Assembly: GCF_003315235.1 (NCBI RefSeq)
Contig: NZ_QNRU01000008.1
Span: forward strand, 1 to 64,000
Reading direction: 5' to 3'
DNA length: 64,000 bases
Source of the DNA: Neisseria gonorrhoeae
Lineage (GTDB): Bacteria; Pseudomonadota; Gammaproteobacteria; Burkholderiales; Neisseriaceae
Under the pieces are notes generated by a model. That model was not told the origin of the DNA, searched no databases, and saw only the letters and a list, made by a program, of their open reading frames with translations. Made by a program: the position numbers and the translations under genes. Positions 31,118 through 40,495 of the stretch are shown here, piece after piece. Within the stretch, counting starts at the first letter, position 1; each line of letters begins with the position of its first letter.

Positions 31118-32455
31118 ATGACCGACACAGCCGGCTTGCGCCGCCGCAACCTGCGGCAATGGATAGCGGAACACTACGGCGGACTGCAAAACCGTTTTGC
31201 CGAAGCCGTTGCCCTCAACACAGGCGAACTCTCCGCCCTTTTGAAAAACAAATCCTTCGGCGAGAAAAAAGCCCGCAAAATCGAACAGGCGGCAAAAATG
31301 CCCGCCTTCTGGCTCGATACCGAACACACCGGCCGACCGCCCGGACACACAGGAAAACACACCATGTCCCATATTTCCCCCATCCCCGAAATCCTAGCCG
31401 ACATCAAAGCCGGTAAAATGGTCATCATCACCGATGCCGAAGACCGCGAAAACGAAGGCGACCTGCTGATGGCGGCGCAATTCGTTACCCCCGAAGCCGT
31501 CAACTTTATGATCAAACACGCGCGCGGCTTAGTCTGCCTGCCTATGGAAGGTGCAATGGTCGAAAAACTCGGTCTGCCGATGATGACCCAAAAAAACGGC
31601 GCGCAATACGGTACCAACTTTACCGTTTCCATCGAAGCCGCGCACGGCATTACCACCGGCATTTCCGCCGCCGACCGCGCCCTGACTATTCAAACCGCCG
31701 TTTCCCCGACCGCCAAACCCGCAGACATCGTCCAACCCGGTCATATCTTCCCGCTTCGCGCCCAAAAAGGCGGCGTACTCGTCCGTGCCGGACACACCGA
31801 AGCCGGCGTCGACTTGGCGCAAATGAACGGGCTGATTCCCGCCGCCGTCATCTGCGAAATCATCAACGACGACGGCACGATGGCGCGTATGCCCGAACTG
31901 ATGAAATTCGCCGAAGAACACAAGCTCAAAATCGGCACGATTGCCGACCTCATCGAATACCGCAGCCGCACCGAAAGCCTGCTCGAAGATATGGGCGACG
32001 CGCCCGTACAAACTCCGTGGGGCGAGTTCCAACAACACGTTTACGTCGACAAACTCTCCGGCGAAACCCACCTCGCCCTCGTCAAAGGCACACCCTCCGC
32101 CGACACCGAAACCCTCGTCCGCGTCCACGAACCCTTCAGCGTGATGGACTTCATCCAAGCCAATCCGCGCCATTCCTGGTCGCTGCCCAAAGCCCTTGAT
32201 CGCGTCCAACAGGCCGAAAGCGGCGTCGTCATCCTCCTGCACCACACCGAAGACGGCGCATCCCTGCTCGACCGCACCCTACCCAAAGGCGCAAACCAAG
32301 CCTACAAATGGGACAGCAAAAGCTACGGCATCGGCGCGCAAATCCTCGCCGGCCTCCACGTCAAAAAACTGCGCGTCCTCGGCCAACCGTCATCTTTCAC
32401 CGGCCTCACCGGCTTCGGCCTCGAAGTCGTCGGCTTTGAAGAAGCGGAAAAATAA
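31118..32455 (+). CDS. ribB: 3,4-dihydroxy-2-butanone-4-phosphate synthase with N-terminal HTH-like extension and degenerate RibA domain
   Basis: A 445-residue protein in three parts. Residues 1-82 (GGLQNRFAEAVALNTGELSA, then FGEKKARKIEQAA) look like a Cro/C1-type helix-turn-helix. Residues 83-290 are RibB, which makes the four-carbon unit of riboflavin from ribulose-5-phosphate: DAEDRENEGDLL, THG-like AAHGITTGISAADRA, HIFPLRA, HTEAGVDLA. The rest resembles GTP cyclohydrolase II (SYGIGAQILAGLHVKKLRVLG) but has no cysteine, so the zinc site is missing and it is unlikely to hydrolyse GTP. An internal ATG at 31364 (MSHISPIPEI) with AGGA upstream gives the ordinary RibB start; both forms may be made. 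Whether the extension binds DNA is unknown. Confidence 0.85.
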   Translation: MTDTAGLRRRNLRQWIAEHYGGLQNRFAEAVALNTGELSALLKNKSFGEKKARKIEQAAKMPAFWLDTEHTGRPPGHTGKHTMSHISPIPEILADIKAGKMVIITDAEDRENEGDLLMAAQFVTPEAVNFMIKHARGLVCLPMEGAMVEKLGLPMMTQKNGAQYGTNFTVSIEAAHGITTGISAADRALTIQTAVSPTAKPADIVQPGHIFPLRAQKGGVLVRAGHTEAGVDLAQMNGLIPAAVICEIINDDGTMARMPELMKFAEEHKLKIGTIADLIEYRSRTESLLEDMGDAPVQTPWGEFQQHVYVDKLSGETHLALVKGTPSADTETLVRVHEPFSVMDFIQANPRHSWSLPKALDRVQQAESGVVILLHHTEDGASLLDRTLPKGANQAYKWDSKSYGIGAQILAGLHVKKLRVLGQPSSFTGLTGFGLEVVGFEEAEK

Positions 32456-32576
32456 TATAGTAAATTCAAATGCTTTATATTTGCTTCATTTATTGCATTA
32501 TTTCCGTACAAACGAAAACCCGGTCTGTTGGGTTGGATTTTGCTTTTTTCGGATTTCGGGTAACTTCTAATTCGTC

Positions 32577-32596
32577 ATTCCCGCGCAGGCGGGAAT
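32577..32596. repeat. dRS3 repeat in the gap between ribB and hsdM
   Basis: ATTCCC-GCGCAGGC-GGGAAT, a perfect dRS3. The surrounding gene-free stretch 32456-32765 holds this repeat and a terminator and nothing else I can identify. Confidence 0.9.
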
Positions 32597-32702
32597 CCGG
32601 TTCGTCGGGTTTTTGTGTCATTTCCGATGAATTCCTGTGGCTTTGGTTTTTTGGATTCTCTCTTTCGGGGAAAGAACGGCATAAGTATTTTCCAAACCAA
32701 AC

Positions 32703-32738
32703 AAAATGCCGTCTGAAAGGCTTTCAGACGGCATTTTA
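32703..32738. terminator. Bidirectional uptake-pair terminator
   Basis: AAAATGCCGTCTGAAAG, four-base loop, CTTTCAGACGGCATTTT. A and T runs on both sides can end both ribB (plus) and the hsd operon (minus). Confidence 0.85.
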
Positions 32739-32765
32739 AGTTTGACCGGTTTCATTCATCGGTAT

Positions 32766-34367
32766 TTATGAATTGAATTTCAACATCGCCAATCTATCCT
32801 TAATCTCCTTTTCCAATTCGGCAGATTCGGCGAAAAGTTTATCCAAATCCGCTGAAAATCCCGCTATTTTTTGCGCAAATTCGTCGGCGGATATATCCAC
32901 ATAATCAATTTTTACCTCAAAATACTGCCCCGCCGACAAGCTGTGATTCTTCGCTTTGATTTCATCGTAGCCGACCACCACGCTAAAATCTTCCACTGCC
33001 TGTTTGTTCGTGAAAGTATTGCAGATTTTTTGTTCTTCTTCGCAGGAAAGTACGGTTTTTTGGTTTTTGCCGTCTTTGATTTTTTCGCCCAAGCCCGATG
33101 CGTCAATTAATACCACTTTGTCTTTATTGGTTTTGTCGATAAACAGGATGGAAACATTGGTTCCCGTCGTGGCGAAAATATTGGAAGGCATGGACACCAC
33201 GCCGGCAAGCATTTTGTTTTCCACCAAATATTCGCGGATTTTTTTGTCGATGCCCGATTGGGCGGTGATAAAACCCGTTGGCAACACAATCGCCGCTTTG
33301 CCGTTTTCTTTCAGGCTAAACAAGATATGCTGGATAAAAAGCTGGTAGATTTCCATCTTATCCTTATCCTTCGCCTTGATTTTCGGAATGCCTGCAAAAA
33401 AGCGTTCGCGGTTTTCATCGCTTTCCAGTTGATCGCGGAAATCGCTGAAATCCAATTTAAACGGCGGATTGGAAACGATGAAATCAAATTTTTTCAGACG
33501 GTCTGAAGCGTCTTTGTGATACGGCGACAAAATCGTATTGCCCTGAACCACATTATTCAGCGAATGCACCAGATTGTTCAAACTCAGATTCAGCCGCAAC
33601 AAATTGGACGATTTCTGCGAAATATCCTGAGTATAAATCATGCATTTATCTTCGCCGATGACATGGGCGACATTCATCAACAGCGTTCCCGAACCGGCCG
33701 ACGGGTCGTAAACGTCCACGCTGCGGATTTGCCCGCGCACCTCCTCCGGCACCAAAATATCCGCCATAATCCGCGCAACCGCGTGCGGCGTGTAGTATTC
33801 GGCATATTTGCCGCCGGAATTACTGTTGTAGTCTTTAATCAGGTATTAAAAAATCGTGGCGAAAAAGTCGAATTTTTGCGCAAAAATCGCCTCGAAGCTG
33901 AAACCCGCCAGCTTGGAAATCAGCGCGCGGCAAAAATCGTCGCGGCGACCTTCGTCGGTAATGTACTGACTGATACGCTCGAACAACACGATTTTCGCCC
34001 CGCCTTCAGTTTTTACCGAAAACAGTTCCGCATTATGTGCGGCAATATCGGTCAGCGTATCATCAAAGAGTTTGGCAAAGTCCGCGCCGTTTTGTCGCTC
34101 CGACAAATACTTGATGGAATGTTCAGGCTTCAAAACCGCTGTTTTTCCCTCAATATCCATATTGATGAACTCAATCGCCTCGTCAGGGTTTTCTTTGCGG
34201 ATTTGTTTCACTTCGAAATCGTATTTGTCATTTAGGAATTTATACAAAAACGCCTGACTGATGATTTTAAATTCGTTGCCATCGTTACCTAAGCCATAGT
34301 TGGCGCAAATGGTTTTTAAGCTGTCGATTAGGGATTTGATTTGTTCGGTAAAGTGTTGTTCGGTCAT
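32766..34367 (-). pseudogene. hsdM: Type I DNA methyltransferase subunit HsdM, nonsense mutation
   Basis: Starts MTEQHFTEQIKSLIDSL with the HsdM N-terminal helical domain. At codon 174 an in-frame TAA (33846-33848) follows FFATIF. The same frame resumes at once with YLIKDYNSNSGGKYAEYYTP, then AdoMet motif I DPSAGSGTLL and catalytic motif IV SNPPFKLDF, to stop at 32766. The intact gene would be 533 residues, normal for HsdM. Because the break precedes both catalytic motifs, the methylase should be dead unless the downstream part is translated from ATG at 33767, which would lack the N-terminal domain. It is the last gene of the minus-strand operon. Confidence 0.9.
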
Positions 34368-34433
34368 GGAATGTCTCGGTTTGTTGCTAGCGTCGCTTAA
34401 ATTTTGTTTAGCATTAGTTGGTTTGCTGGCAGA

Positions 34434-35276
34434 TTAAATAGGTTGAACACTATTTGCCAACCTTTTCTCTTTTCCTAATGCTGTTGTGTAATAACGTTCA
34501 TCAATACCATATAACAAATGTTTCAGCTGTACATCAGTAGAAATTTCTACACGAGAGCCATCTGCGTTAAATTTCAAGATATTATTATTATATTCAGCAA
34601 GGTAATTTAATAGTTCTTGTCTTTGATCTAGCGTCATATTATTCAATCTATCTTGAACTAAAGCTATTCTTTTCCTATTGGGAATAGATACTTTTTCACT
34701 TAAAAAATCTTCTTTTAAATCAATAAAATCGCTTTCTAAGAATTGCTGTACTTCAGTATTTGTAGCTTCTCGATACAAATCTTCAATCCCTTTAAATATA
34801 TTTGAAATAGAAGAAAGGGTTCTAAATATTAATTTATCATCCTTTATTATATAAACAGCATCAGGAATATCTTTAATAACCAATAAGTCTTGTGGTTCGC
34901 ATAGTTTCGCACCATTTCCGCATATAGTTAGCAAGTGCTTCTTTTTGAGTAATAATGAACTTGTGATTTTCTGGAAGAATAGTGCATCATTAGTACAAGA
35001 TACTAAATACTTTAGTTTCTCTATATTTATTTCTTCCTTTTTTATTTCACTAAACATTTTTGAATCAAATAAATTTGAGTTATCCAAAAACTTAGGACAA
35101 AAATCTTGATTCTTTAAATTTTCAATTTGAAACCAAGTATCATCATCAAGATTGTAATCATAGTTATATGTTATAAAATTTAAATTCTCGTAAGAAAAGT
35201 CAGGGAAAATATGATCATCAGATAATATTTTTACTAAATCTTTCTTGCAAGTAATTTTAGCTAAAACAAAATTCAT
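34434..35276 (-). CDS. kwaB: Probable Kiwa defence protein KwaB (DUF4868 family)
   Basis: A 280-residue soluble protein, no signal peptide or membrane span. Segments such as DFIDLKEDFLSEKVSIPNRK, then RIALVQDRLNNM, and the C-terminal LLYGIDERYYTTALG followed by KEKRLANSV fit the DUF4868/KwaB family in my recollection. Codon use is markedly AT-rich against hsdM and hsdR on either side, a sign of transfer. It starts ten bases after kwaA with AGGAG upstream and is followed by hsdM 66 bases later. In Kiwa, KwaB acts with membrane-bound KwaA to stop phage DNA replication and late expression. Assignment rests on family features plus the pairing with a four-helix membrane protein; a profile search would settle it. 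Confidence 0.72.
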   Translation of the reverse strand: MNFVLAKITCKKDLVKILSDDHIFPDFSYENLNFITYNYDYNLDDDTWFQIENLKNQDFCPKFLDNSNLFDSKMFSEIKKEEINIEKLKYLVSCTNDALFFQKITSSLLLKKKHLLTICGNGAKLCEPQDLLVIKDIPDAVYIIKDDKLIFRTLSSISNIFKGIEDLYREATNTEVQQFLESDFIDLKEDFLSEKVSIPNRKRIALVQDRLNNMTLDQRQELLNYLAEYNNNILKFNADGSRVEISTDVQLKHLLYGIDERYYTTALGKEKRLANSVQPI

Positions 35277-35286
35277 TATTGAACTC

Positions 35287-35847
35287 CTATTTTTCTAAGA
35301 AAGTAAAATTATTAATTCGATATACAGCAATCGAACTTACACTTTGTGGCGTTCTAAATTCCTGTTTACTAATCAGCACTAATAATAACCCTGATTCAGT
35401 TTTTGCTTGATAAAATCGATAGCCAAATAAGAAAAAAACAGGGTTAAAATAAAATGACTTAGAGCATGAAACTAGTAAGAAAATAATTCCATACATAACA
35501 AATAGCAAAAAAAGATTATTATCGGGTATGCTTAGAGCAACAAAAAAATAACCAAGATAGCTAGGTAAGAAATTATCGTTAACATATTCTAATTCTTTCA
35601 CCTCTCCTTGCTTGAATTCATCCTTCCCCAAGTATTTGCTTAGCCATAAGACAGTAGCGGTTGCGATAAATGGTATTAGAAAATAAAAAAGTAGACTTAA
35701 CTTAGAAATAGGTTCTATCCAATGATTTGAAATTACACGATAAAACCAAGTAAGGTCTAATATATAATATTGCGATTTAATAAAATATATTGATAACAGC
35801 AAAGATGTACTACTTATATTTAATAATATTTTAAATAGTTTATCCAT
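35287..35847 (-). CDS. kwaA: Probable Kiwa membrane protein KwaA
   Basis: A 186-residue protein with four likely membrane spans (about residues 5-23, 50-69, 94-108, 110-128) and a C-terminal soluble segment (YRFYQAKTESGLLLVLISKQ). Length and topology match KwaA, the membrane sensor of Kiwa. Its ATG overlaps the stop of hsdS (GATGGATAA), so it is translationally coupled to the specificity subunit, and kwaB follows ten bases later. The base composition is very AT-rich. On its own a four-helix protein is not diagnostic; the identity depends on the neighbour being KwaB. Confidence 0.68.
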   Translation of the reverse strand: MDKLFKILLNISSTSLLLSIYFIKSQYYILDLTWFYRVISNHWIEPISKLSLLFYFLIPFIATATVLWLSKYLGKDEFKQGEVKELEYVNDNFLPSYLGYFFVALSIPDNNLFLLFVMYGIIFLLVSCSKSFYFNPVFFLFGYRFYQAKTESGLLLVLISKQEFRTPQSVSSIAVYRINNFTFLEK

Positions 35848-37042
35848 CTCTTGCTCCGCTACATCTTACGGATACCTGCCCGTTCATCAGCATGGGTAGT
35901 AGGAAATCGCGTAGTTGGGTCAGGTGGTGGTTTTGTTTTAGATTATTTCGAACTTTAACAAAGAAAGTATTTGCTATTTCATTATATTTTTGAGAAATAT
36001 CTTTACTAGGCAAAATTATTTTAAATTCTTTTAAGAATTTAAAATGTCTAGCATAACCATAACTTGATAAATCTATTTGATTTATGATTTGGTAAAACAA
36101 ATAGTTTGGCATTCGTTCATTATTGCTTAATATTACTTGTGTACCATCTGCTCCCCGCGCATATTGAAAATTAACTAACTTAACAATTCTTGTATGATCA
36201 CCAAAAATAATATGAGCATCTTGTGGGTTTAATATAGATTTTTCATCATTGGTAAATCCACAAATAAAATCTTGACTTTGGTCAACAACAGGATATTTTC
36301 CAAAATCCTTAATATCTTTATTTAATATTTTTGTAGTATTTGGGATTTTTGCTAAGCAAGATTGTAATTCTATACTTCCCCACCCCTTCGGAATTTCCCG
36401 TTTCAAGGTTTCGTCAAACACCATGTCGCCGCCTGAGGATTTGTAGGGCTTGCCGTTGGCGTCGGGGAAATCGAACTGCACAAACCAGTAGTCGTACAGG
36501 GTTTTCGCCATCTCTTCCAGGCGCGCGTTGATTTGTTTGTTCAGGGCGATTTTTTTGTCCAAAGCGGATAGGACGGCGGCGATGGATTGTTGGATTTGAG
36601 GTTCTGGAATAGGCAACTCCAGTGTTTTTAATGCATTTTCATTGACACGTTGCCTGCCGGAAGTTCCTTCCATACATTCAATCGCTCGTTTTCTAAAATC
36701 GGGACTGATTGCAAAATAATAGAGAAATTCGGGATTGGTTTCATTTTTTGCTCTTAACACGATAAATTCGGTAGAACCGAAAGCCACTTCTCCATCATCT
36801 AAAATATCTACAAAAGCGGTTTTCCCATTTTCCAAACACGGGGTAATCTTAGCTAATAAGGTATCACCATTGCGAAACTTAGCTCCACCGTTAAATGCCT
36901 TGATTTCGTAACCCGTAATTTGTCGTTGAAATTCTTTCAACATTGCCATCGGAACACTTTTTGCCAATGCTCCCTTGGCTAGTTGCTCTCTCGGATTAAA
37001 ATCAGCAATATTTTGAATTTGTTGTTTCTTAAAATGATTCAT
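35840..37042 (-). CDS. hsdS: Type I restriction specificity subunit HsdS
   Basis: A 400-residue protein with two target-recognition domains separated by a conserved helical spacer. The first half ends ENALKTLELPIPEPQIQQ; the spacer IAAVLSALDKKIALNKQINA leads to LEEMAKTLYDYWFVQFDFPD; the second half ends HHLTQLRDFLLPMLMNGQVS. Each half is intact, so the DNA target is defined by two half-sites not readable here. The second recognition domain (about 35950-36360) is far more AT-rich than the first, suggesting domain exchange. The stop overlaps the kwaA start. Confidence 0.93.
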   Translation of the reverse strand: MNHFKKQQIQNIADFNPREQLAKGALAKSVPMAMLKEFQRQITGYEIKAFNGGAKFRNGDTLLAKITPCLENGKTAFVDILDDGEVAFGSTEFIVLRAKNETNPEFLYYFAISPDFRKRAIECMEGTSGRQRVNENALKTLELPIPEPQIQQSIAAVLSALDKKIALNKQINARLEEMAKTLYDYWFVQFDFPDANGKPYKSSGGDMVFDETLKREIPKGWGSIELQSCLAKIPNTTKILNKDIKDFGKYPVVDQSQDFICGFTNDEKSILNPQDAHIIFGDHTRIVKLVNFQYARGADGTQVILSNNERMPNYLFYQIINQIDLSSYGYARHFKFLKEFKIILPSKDISQKYNEIANTFFVKVRNNLKQNHHLTQLRDFLLPMLMNGQVSVRCSGARDG

Positions 37043-37088
37043 GATGTTCCGTTACAAAACTCTTCAAAGGCCGTCTGAAAAAAACATT

Positions 37089-37322
37089 TCATCGGTAGTT
37101 CTTGCCGTCTGCGGCAGTTGTAAACTGAAAGTTTACAACTGAATCGTCCAGTTCTTGTTCTGCAAATATGGCTTTGATGTGTTTACCGATGTTTTGTTTG
37201 CTGGTTTGGTAGAGTTCGGCAATTTCTTTTTGGGTAAGCCATAGTTCGCCGTCAAGCTCGCGCAGGGTAAATTCGGATAGTCCGTCTTCCGTGGTGTAGA
37301 TGATGATGTCGTTGTTGTGCAT
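37089..37322 (-). pseudogene. RhuM-family protein, N-terminal fragment
   Basis: 77 residues starting MHNNDIIIYTTEDGLSEFTL. The segment with LWLTQKEIAELYQTSKQNIG followed by KHIKAIF is the characteristic N-terminus of RhuM/virulence-associated proteins, often found inside type I restriction loci. Full-length members are several times longer; this one ends after FTTAADGKNYR, 46 bases before hsdS. It is probably a truncated relic. Confidence 0.75.
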
Positions 37323-37371
37323 AGCTTTCCTGTATTTATAAATGGTTAAGGCTACCTAAAAAACCTCTTTC

Positions 37372-40300
37372 TCAAATCCGCCCGCTTTCTTTTAAATATT
37401 CCCGCACCAACAGGCGGTTGATGGCTTGGATGTCTGCAGGCTGAACAGGAAATTGCTGTTCCGTTCTAAAGCGTTTTAATACGATGCCTTGCATTTGTTT
37501 TTCAAAGTAATTTTGGTTGTCCAAAATCTGCTCCATATCCAGCACTTTTTGGTCGGCATCGGTTTTTACACCGCTTAGCGCGTTAAAGACTTTGAGTTTG
37601 TCTCCGTAGAGGGCGGCGTTTTCCATCAACCGCTTGTGGATACGTGCGTATTTGGCGTCGCCGCCGTATTTGTGCCGTAAGAGGTCGTTTTGGCGGTTCA
37701 GCTCTTTGATTTTGGCATAGACGGTTTCGAGTGTGGCGATGTTTGTCTGCATTTCTTCTTGCCCGACTTCGGCGAGGTTCTTTTTCTTGAAGATGCGTTC
37801 CAGCTCTTCGCGCAGGCTGATGTATTCAAGGTCGTCTTGGTCGAAGTTGCCCGCCAGCCCTTCGCGCACTTTGCGCATGATGTCTTTTAAATCGTCGGCA
37901 AGTTTGAGTTCCGCCTCGCCGATTTTGACGAATTGAAAGTAAACGTCTTCCAGCGCTTCATTGAGCAAATGGGCGGTGTCGCCTTGCTGTAATTTTTCGG
38001 CAAGGTTTAAGGTATCCAAGCGGGCGGCGGTTTCGCGGTACAAAAGATTGAGCTTGTCAAAATCCAGATGCGCAAGAAATTCGTGGCTGCCTTGCAGGCG
38101 CAGGATGTTGTACAACTCTTTGGCGGTTTGCAGGGCTTTTTTTAAGGCTAGAAGCTGTTTTTTGTCTTCTATTTGGCTAATTTGGCTGCAAAATTCTTCG
38201 GCGTTTTCGGTATCGAAATCAAACAGGGCGTTTTTAATGTCTGCAATTTCCTGTTCGATTTCTTCGGCGGTTTTGAATAGCTGGCTGTAACTGCCGATTT
38301 CGTCGCCCAATTCGTTGGAAAGTTCGTCCCAATAGGCGCGGTTGGTTTTGTCAAATTCGCGTTCGATATCGGCAAAATCGACGACATAGCCGTAGCGGTA
38401 AGATTTGTAGGTGCGGTTGACGCGGGTCAGGGTTTGTAAAAGGTTATGGGCTTTTATCAGTCTGCCCAAATAGAGCTTTTTCAGGCGCGGCGCGTCAAAG
38501 CCGGTCAAAAGCATGTTGTACACAAACAAGATGTCGATTTTGCCCGCTTTGAAATCTTTAACCCATTGGTCGCGTTCTTCCTTAGTGCCGACGTCGTGCA
38601 ATATCAACGCGGCGGTAAAATTGTGGTCTGAGGCCGTCTGAAAATGCTCAAAAAGCTGGCGTGCCTGTTCTGCGCTGTCGCAAACGACCATGGCACCGAG
38701 GCTCTCGTCTTGGTTGGTTTTTCTGAATTTGGCGAAGTCGTCCAAGATGTAGTCAAGCATCGGGTGGACGAAGTGCGGATGGGCGTAGATTTCTTTGCGG
38801 TCAAAGCTGCCTTTTTCGATTTCAAGTTGCGCCAGTGCTTCTTGTAATTGCGCCTTGTATCGGCTGCCGATTTCTTCGCGTATCAGGCGCAGGGTGTAGC
38901 CGTCGGCAATGGAGGCGTTGTAATAGTATTTGTGGATGTAGTCGCCGAAGAGTTCGCGGGTGTTGACGTTGCCTGCGGTTACGCCGATAAGCGGCGTGCC
39001 GGTCAGCCCGATTTTGACGGCGTTTACGTCGGACTGATTAAGGTTGGCAAGAAATGAGCCTTTGGGGTTGTAGCTGCGGTGTACTTCGTCGAGAAAATAG
39101 ACGCGCCGGATGGCGAGGTCGTAGTCGTTACGGGCGACAACACGGGGGCGTCTTTGAATTTTTGGATGTTGACGACGGTGATTTCCGGTTTGCCTGCGTG
39201 GTTGTGCAGGGTTTGGGCGGATTTGATGTCGGCAACGAAGGCTTCGCGGCTGTCGATGGTATGGACGATTAAGTCGCGGGCGGTAAATTCCCGCTGCGCC
39301 TGTTTCAATAAATCGAGCCTGTCCACGATGAAATAGAATTTCGGCACGATACCCTGTTTGGCGTAATAGTGGGTCAGGTAACGGGTGTTGTAATAGGCAG
39401 GCGCGGTTTTCCCCGATCCTTGGGTATGCCAAATCACGCCTTTTTTACCGCCGTTCGATAAATGTTTTTCAATGGCAAGGGTGGCAAACAGTTGCGGATA
39501 ACGCATGATGTGTTTTTGCACCGAACCTTGACTTGCTTTGACGTAAGTCAGCCCGTGTTGCAGGAGAAAGGCAAGACGTTCGCGGCAAAGCAGCGAAGTC
39601 AGGATGCGGTTGGTCGGCGTATCGGGCGATTTATTGCTGATAAATTCGGGGCTGTGTTTGATAACGGGCAGATTATTGTCTTGTAGAACGTTGTTTTCAA
39701 GGTCGTCTGAAAGCGTGTCCAATAATTCGGTAAGGTTTAATTTATGCTCTTCGCGGAAGTAGTTGAATACGGGCTTGCCGCAAGCAGACGAGGCGTAAAA
39801 CGCGCCTTGTGCCGGCTCGGTTGCGCCGTCGTCGTATTCCATGTTGTTGGAAAAAATCATGAATTGGGTGATGTTGATAAAACGGCGGAATTTGGGATTT
39901 TTCGCACGTTTGCCCATGCGCTCCCGCTCTTCGCCGATGCCGCCTTTATTGTTGGGCTTTTTGACTTCGATAAAGACCAAAGGCATGCCGTTTACCAGCA
40001 GGGCAATGTCGGGGCGGAATGCTTCGTCGCCGTTGATACAAGGCAACTCAGTTACAACGTGGAAACTGTTGTTGTCAAAATTTTGGAAATCGATCAGCTT
40101 CTTACCGCCGGATTGATTGGTGAGGCGTTCGTAAAATTTTTGCCCCAAATCTTCGTTATCCAGCTCTAAGCGTATGTCGGCAAGCAGGCGGCGTGCATCA
40201 TCCGGCGGCAAATCGGGATTGATGCGGCAGAGGCTGTCTACAAAGATTTCGGGAAAGATATTGGTTTGTCTGTCCCAATTTGCATTTTTTAGCGAAAGAT

Positions 40301-40397
40301 AATCATAGCCCAAGCGCATCAGGTGCAAAACGGCGGGGATTTTGACGCGGGAATTTTCGTTGTGGGTTTGGGACATAAACGTAACGTAATGGGTCAT
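37372..40397 (-). pseudogene. hsdR: Type I restriction endonuclease subunit HsdR, frameshifted
   Basis: Starts MTHYVTFMSQTHNEN. The nuclease region (RPDIALLVNGMPLVFIEVKK, a PD-(D/E)xK-like ExK) and the helicase Walker A (TQGSGKTAPAYYN) are in the first frame. At about 39138-39146, after NIQKFKDAP, the sequence CCCGTGTTGTC carries two extra bases; without them it reads VVARNDYDLAIRR. The second frame then holds the DEVH box (FLDEVHRSYNPKG), GLTGTPLIG, and the remaining helicase motifs to 37372. Joined length about 1,000 residues, normal for HsdR. As written, translocation and cleavage should be lost. Confidence 0.9.
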
Positions 40398-40427
40398 CAA
40401 AATTTATTGAAACGGATTATAACACCT

Positions 40428-40465
40428 GAAAAAAGCCGATACGCCTTTTCGGTGTACCGGCTTTG
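40428..40465 (-). terminator. Terminator after rarA
   Basis: On the minus strand AAAGCCGGTACACC, loop, GGCGTATCGGCTTTTTT, an imperfect stem with T run, 30 bases past the rarA stop and just upstream of hsdR. Confidence 0.7.
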
Positions 40466-40495
40466 CCATACTGTTCTGCTTCAGACGACATCGCT

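Noticed and set aside
34434-35276. The 280-residue gene as a restriction-locus toxin or nuclease
   Set aside because: No nuclease or toxin motif is visible; the pairing with a four-helix membrane protein fits Kiwa better.
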